From positions 1 through 64,000 of the forward strand of contig JAOAPB010000067.1 in assembly GCA_025462645.1 (NCBI GenBank): 64,000 nt of DNA, in the 5' to 3' direction. Positions within the stretch are counted from its first letter, which is position 1. Each line of letters starts with the position of its first letter. Source of the DNA: Edaphobacter sp. (GTDB lineage: Bacteria; Acidobacteriota; Terriglobia; Terriglobales; Acidobacteriaceae). Made by a program: the position numbers and the translations under genes. This document shows positions 63,808 through 64,000 of this stretch, piece after piece. Below the pieces are notes generated by a model that did no database searches, was not told the DNA's origin, and saw only the letters and a list, made by a program, of their open reading frames with translations.

Positions 63808-64000
63808 GCGGACACTCCTAGAGCTTCCAAGAGTTCCCTTGGGGCCTCAGTTTGGGGGCTGGCCGGCAGAACAACAACGTCAAAGGCCATATCGCTGAGC
63901 ACCTTAGCCGTCTCGCTATTGGGTGTTTCGGTAGTTGCGACCACACGATGTTCTTTCCAAACCAGCGAAAACTCAGAACCTTCAGCAAGGAGTGGCGTGC
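63804..64000 (-). CDS. Partial gene upstream of the helicase (C-terminus only)
   Basis: At least 64 codons on the minus strand end in ...RELLEALGVSA-stop, with the TGA overlapping the helicase GTG. Visible sequence includes EFSLVWKEHRVV and AFDVVVLPASPQTEAPREL. I do not recognise the family; it could be a C-terminal part of another helicase or nuclease of the operon. It extends past the right edge. Confidence 0.65.
   Translation of the reverse strand, partial: TPLLAEGSEFSLVWKEHRVVATTETPNSETAKVLSDMAFDVVVLPASPQTEAPRELLEALGVSA

Noticed and set aside
1-64000. CRISPR arrays, rRNA genes and insertion sequences
   Set aside because: No regularly spaced repeats, no rRNA sequence and no transposase were seen.

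Overview
The window looks like a chromosomal segment of an Acidobacteriota bacterium (Acidobacteriaceae/Terriglobales type) carrying the left end and much of an integrated conjugative element (ICE). The evidence for the host is an Oar-like TonB-dependent receptor with an N-terminal carboxypeptidase-regulatory domain, a TreS-maltokinase/GlgE pair, DUF4126 and DUF5996 genes, Tat-targeted sugar-acid enzymes, and dispersed GAGCGAAGCG-type repeats. This is inferred from gene content only.

Bases 1-3571 are decayed: a catalase fragment and two ArnT/PMT-like membrane glycosyltransferases, all broken by frameshifts or stops. Bases 3572-31589 are ordinary host chromosome: a PP2C/SpoIIE phosphatase, a trypsin-fold protein that has lost two catalytic residues followed by a LuxR regulator, three tandem cupins, metG with dispersed repeats inside its reading frame, a GntR regulator and hexuronate-type MFS transporter with a likely operator, a dGTPase-like protein, DUF4126, DUF5996, a BNR/sialidase-like protein, the TonB-dependent receptor, two paralogous Cys-rich secreted proteins, an alpha-L-fucosidase broken by an inversion, the TreS-Mak and GlgE alpha-glucan genes, a sirtuin and a Tat-exported enolase-superfamily dehydratase.

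At 32675 a tRNA-Leu(CAA) marks the left junction of the ICE. A tyrosine integrase and an excisionase-like gene follow. Then come a LysR regulator and a VirB/Trb type IV secretion operon (VirB2, B3, B4, B9, B10, B5/TrbJ, B6, B8, B11), SSB, a RepB-type primase, a relaxosome-accessory-like protein, a VirD4/TraD coupling protein whose last part is out of frame, and a MobF relaxase-helicase. A 43-bp element (33/43 identical by hand alignment) lies upstream of both the excisionase and virB2, and a long hairpin just before the accessory gene is an oriT candidate.

The rest (52793-64000, running off the edge) is one tightly packed minus-strand operon: unknown partial gene, SNF2-type helicase (DrmD-like), 1522-residue adenine-type methylase (DrmMI-like), zinc-hook SMC/Rad50-like ATPase, HNH endonuclease and an ArdC-like zinc metallopeptidase. 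The helicase and methylase resemble the signature pair of class 1 DISARM, but the downstream genes are not the DISARM core. This is the best candidate for an undescribed or variant defence system, carried as ICE cargo. No right attachment site was seen.
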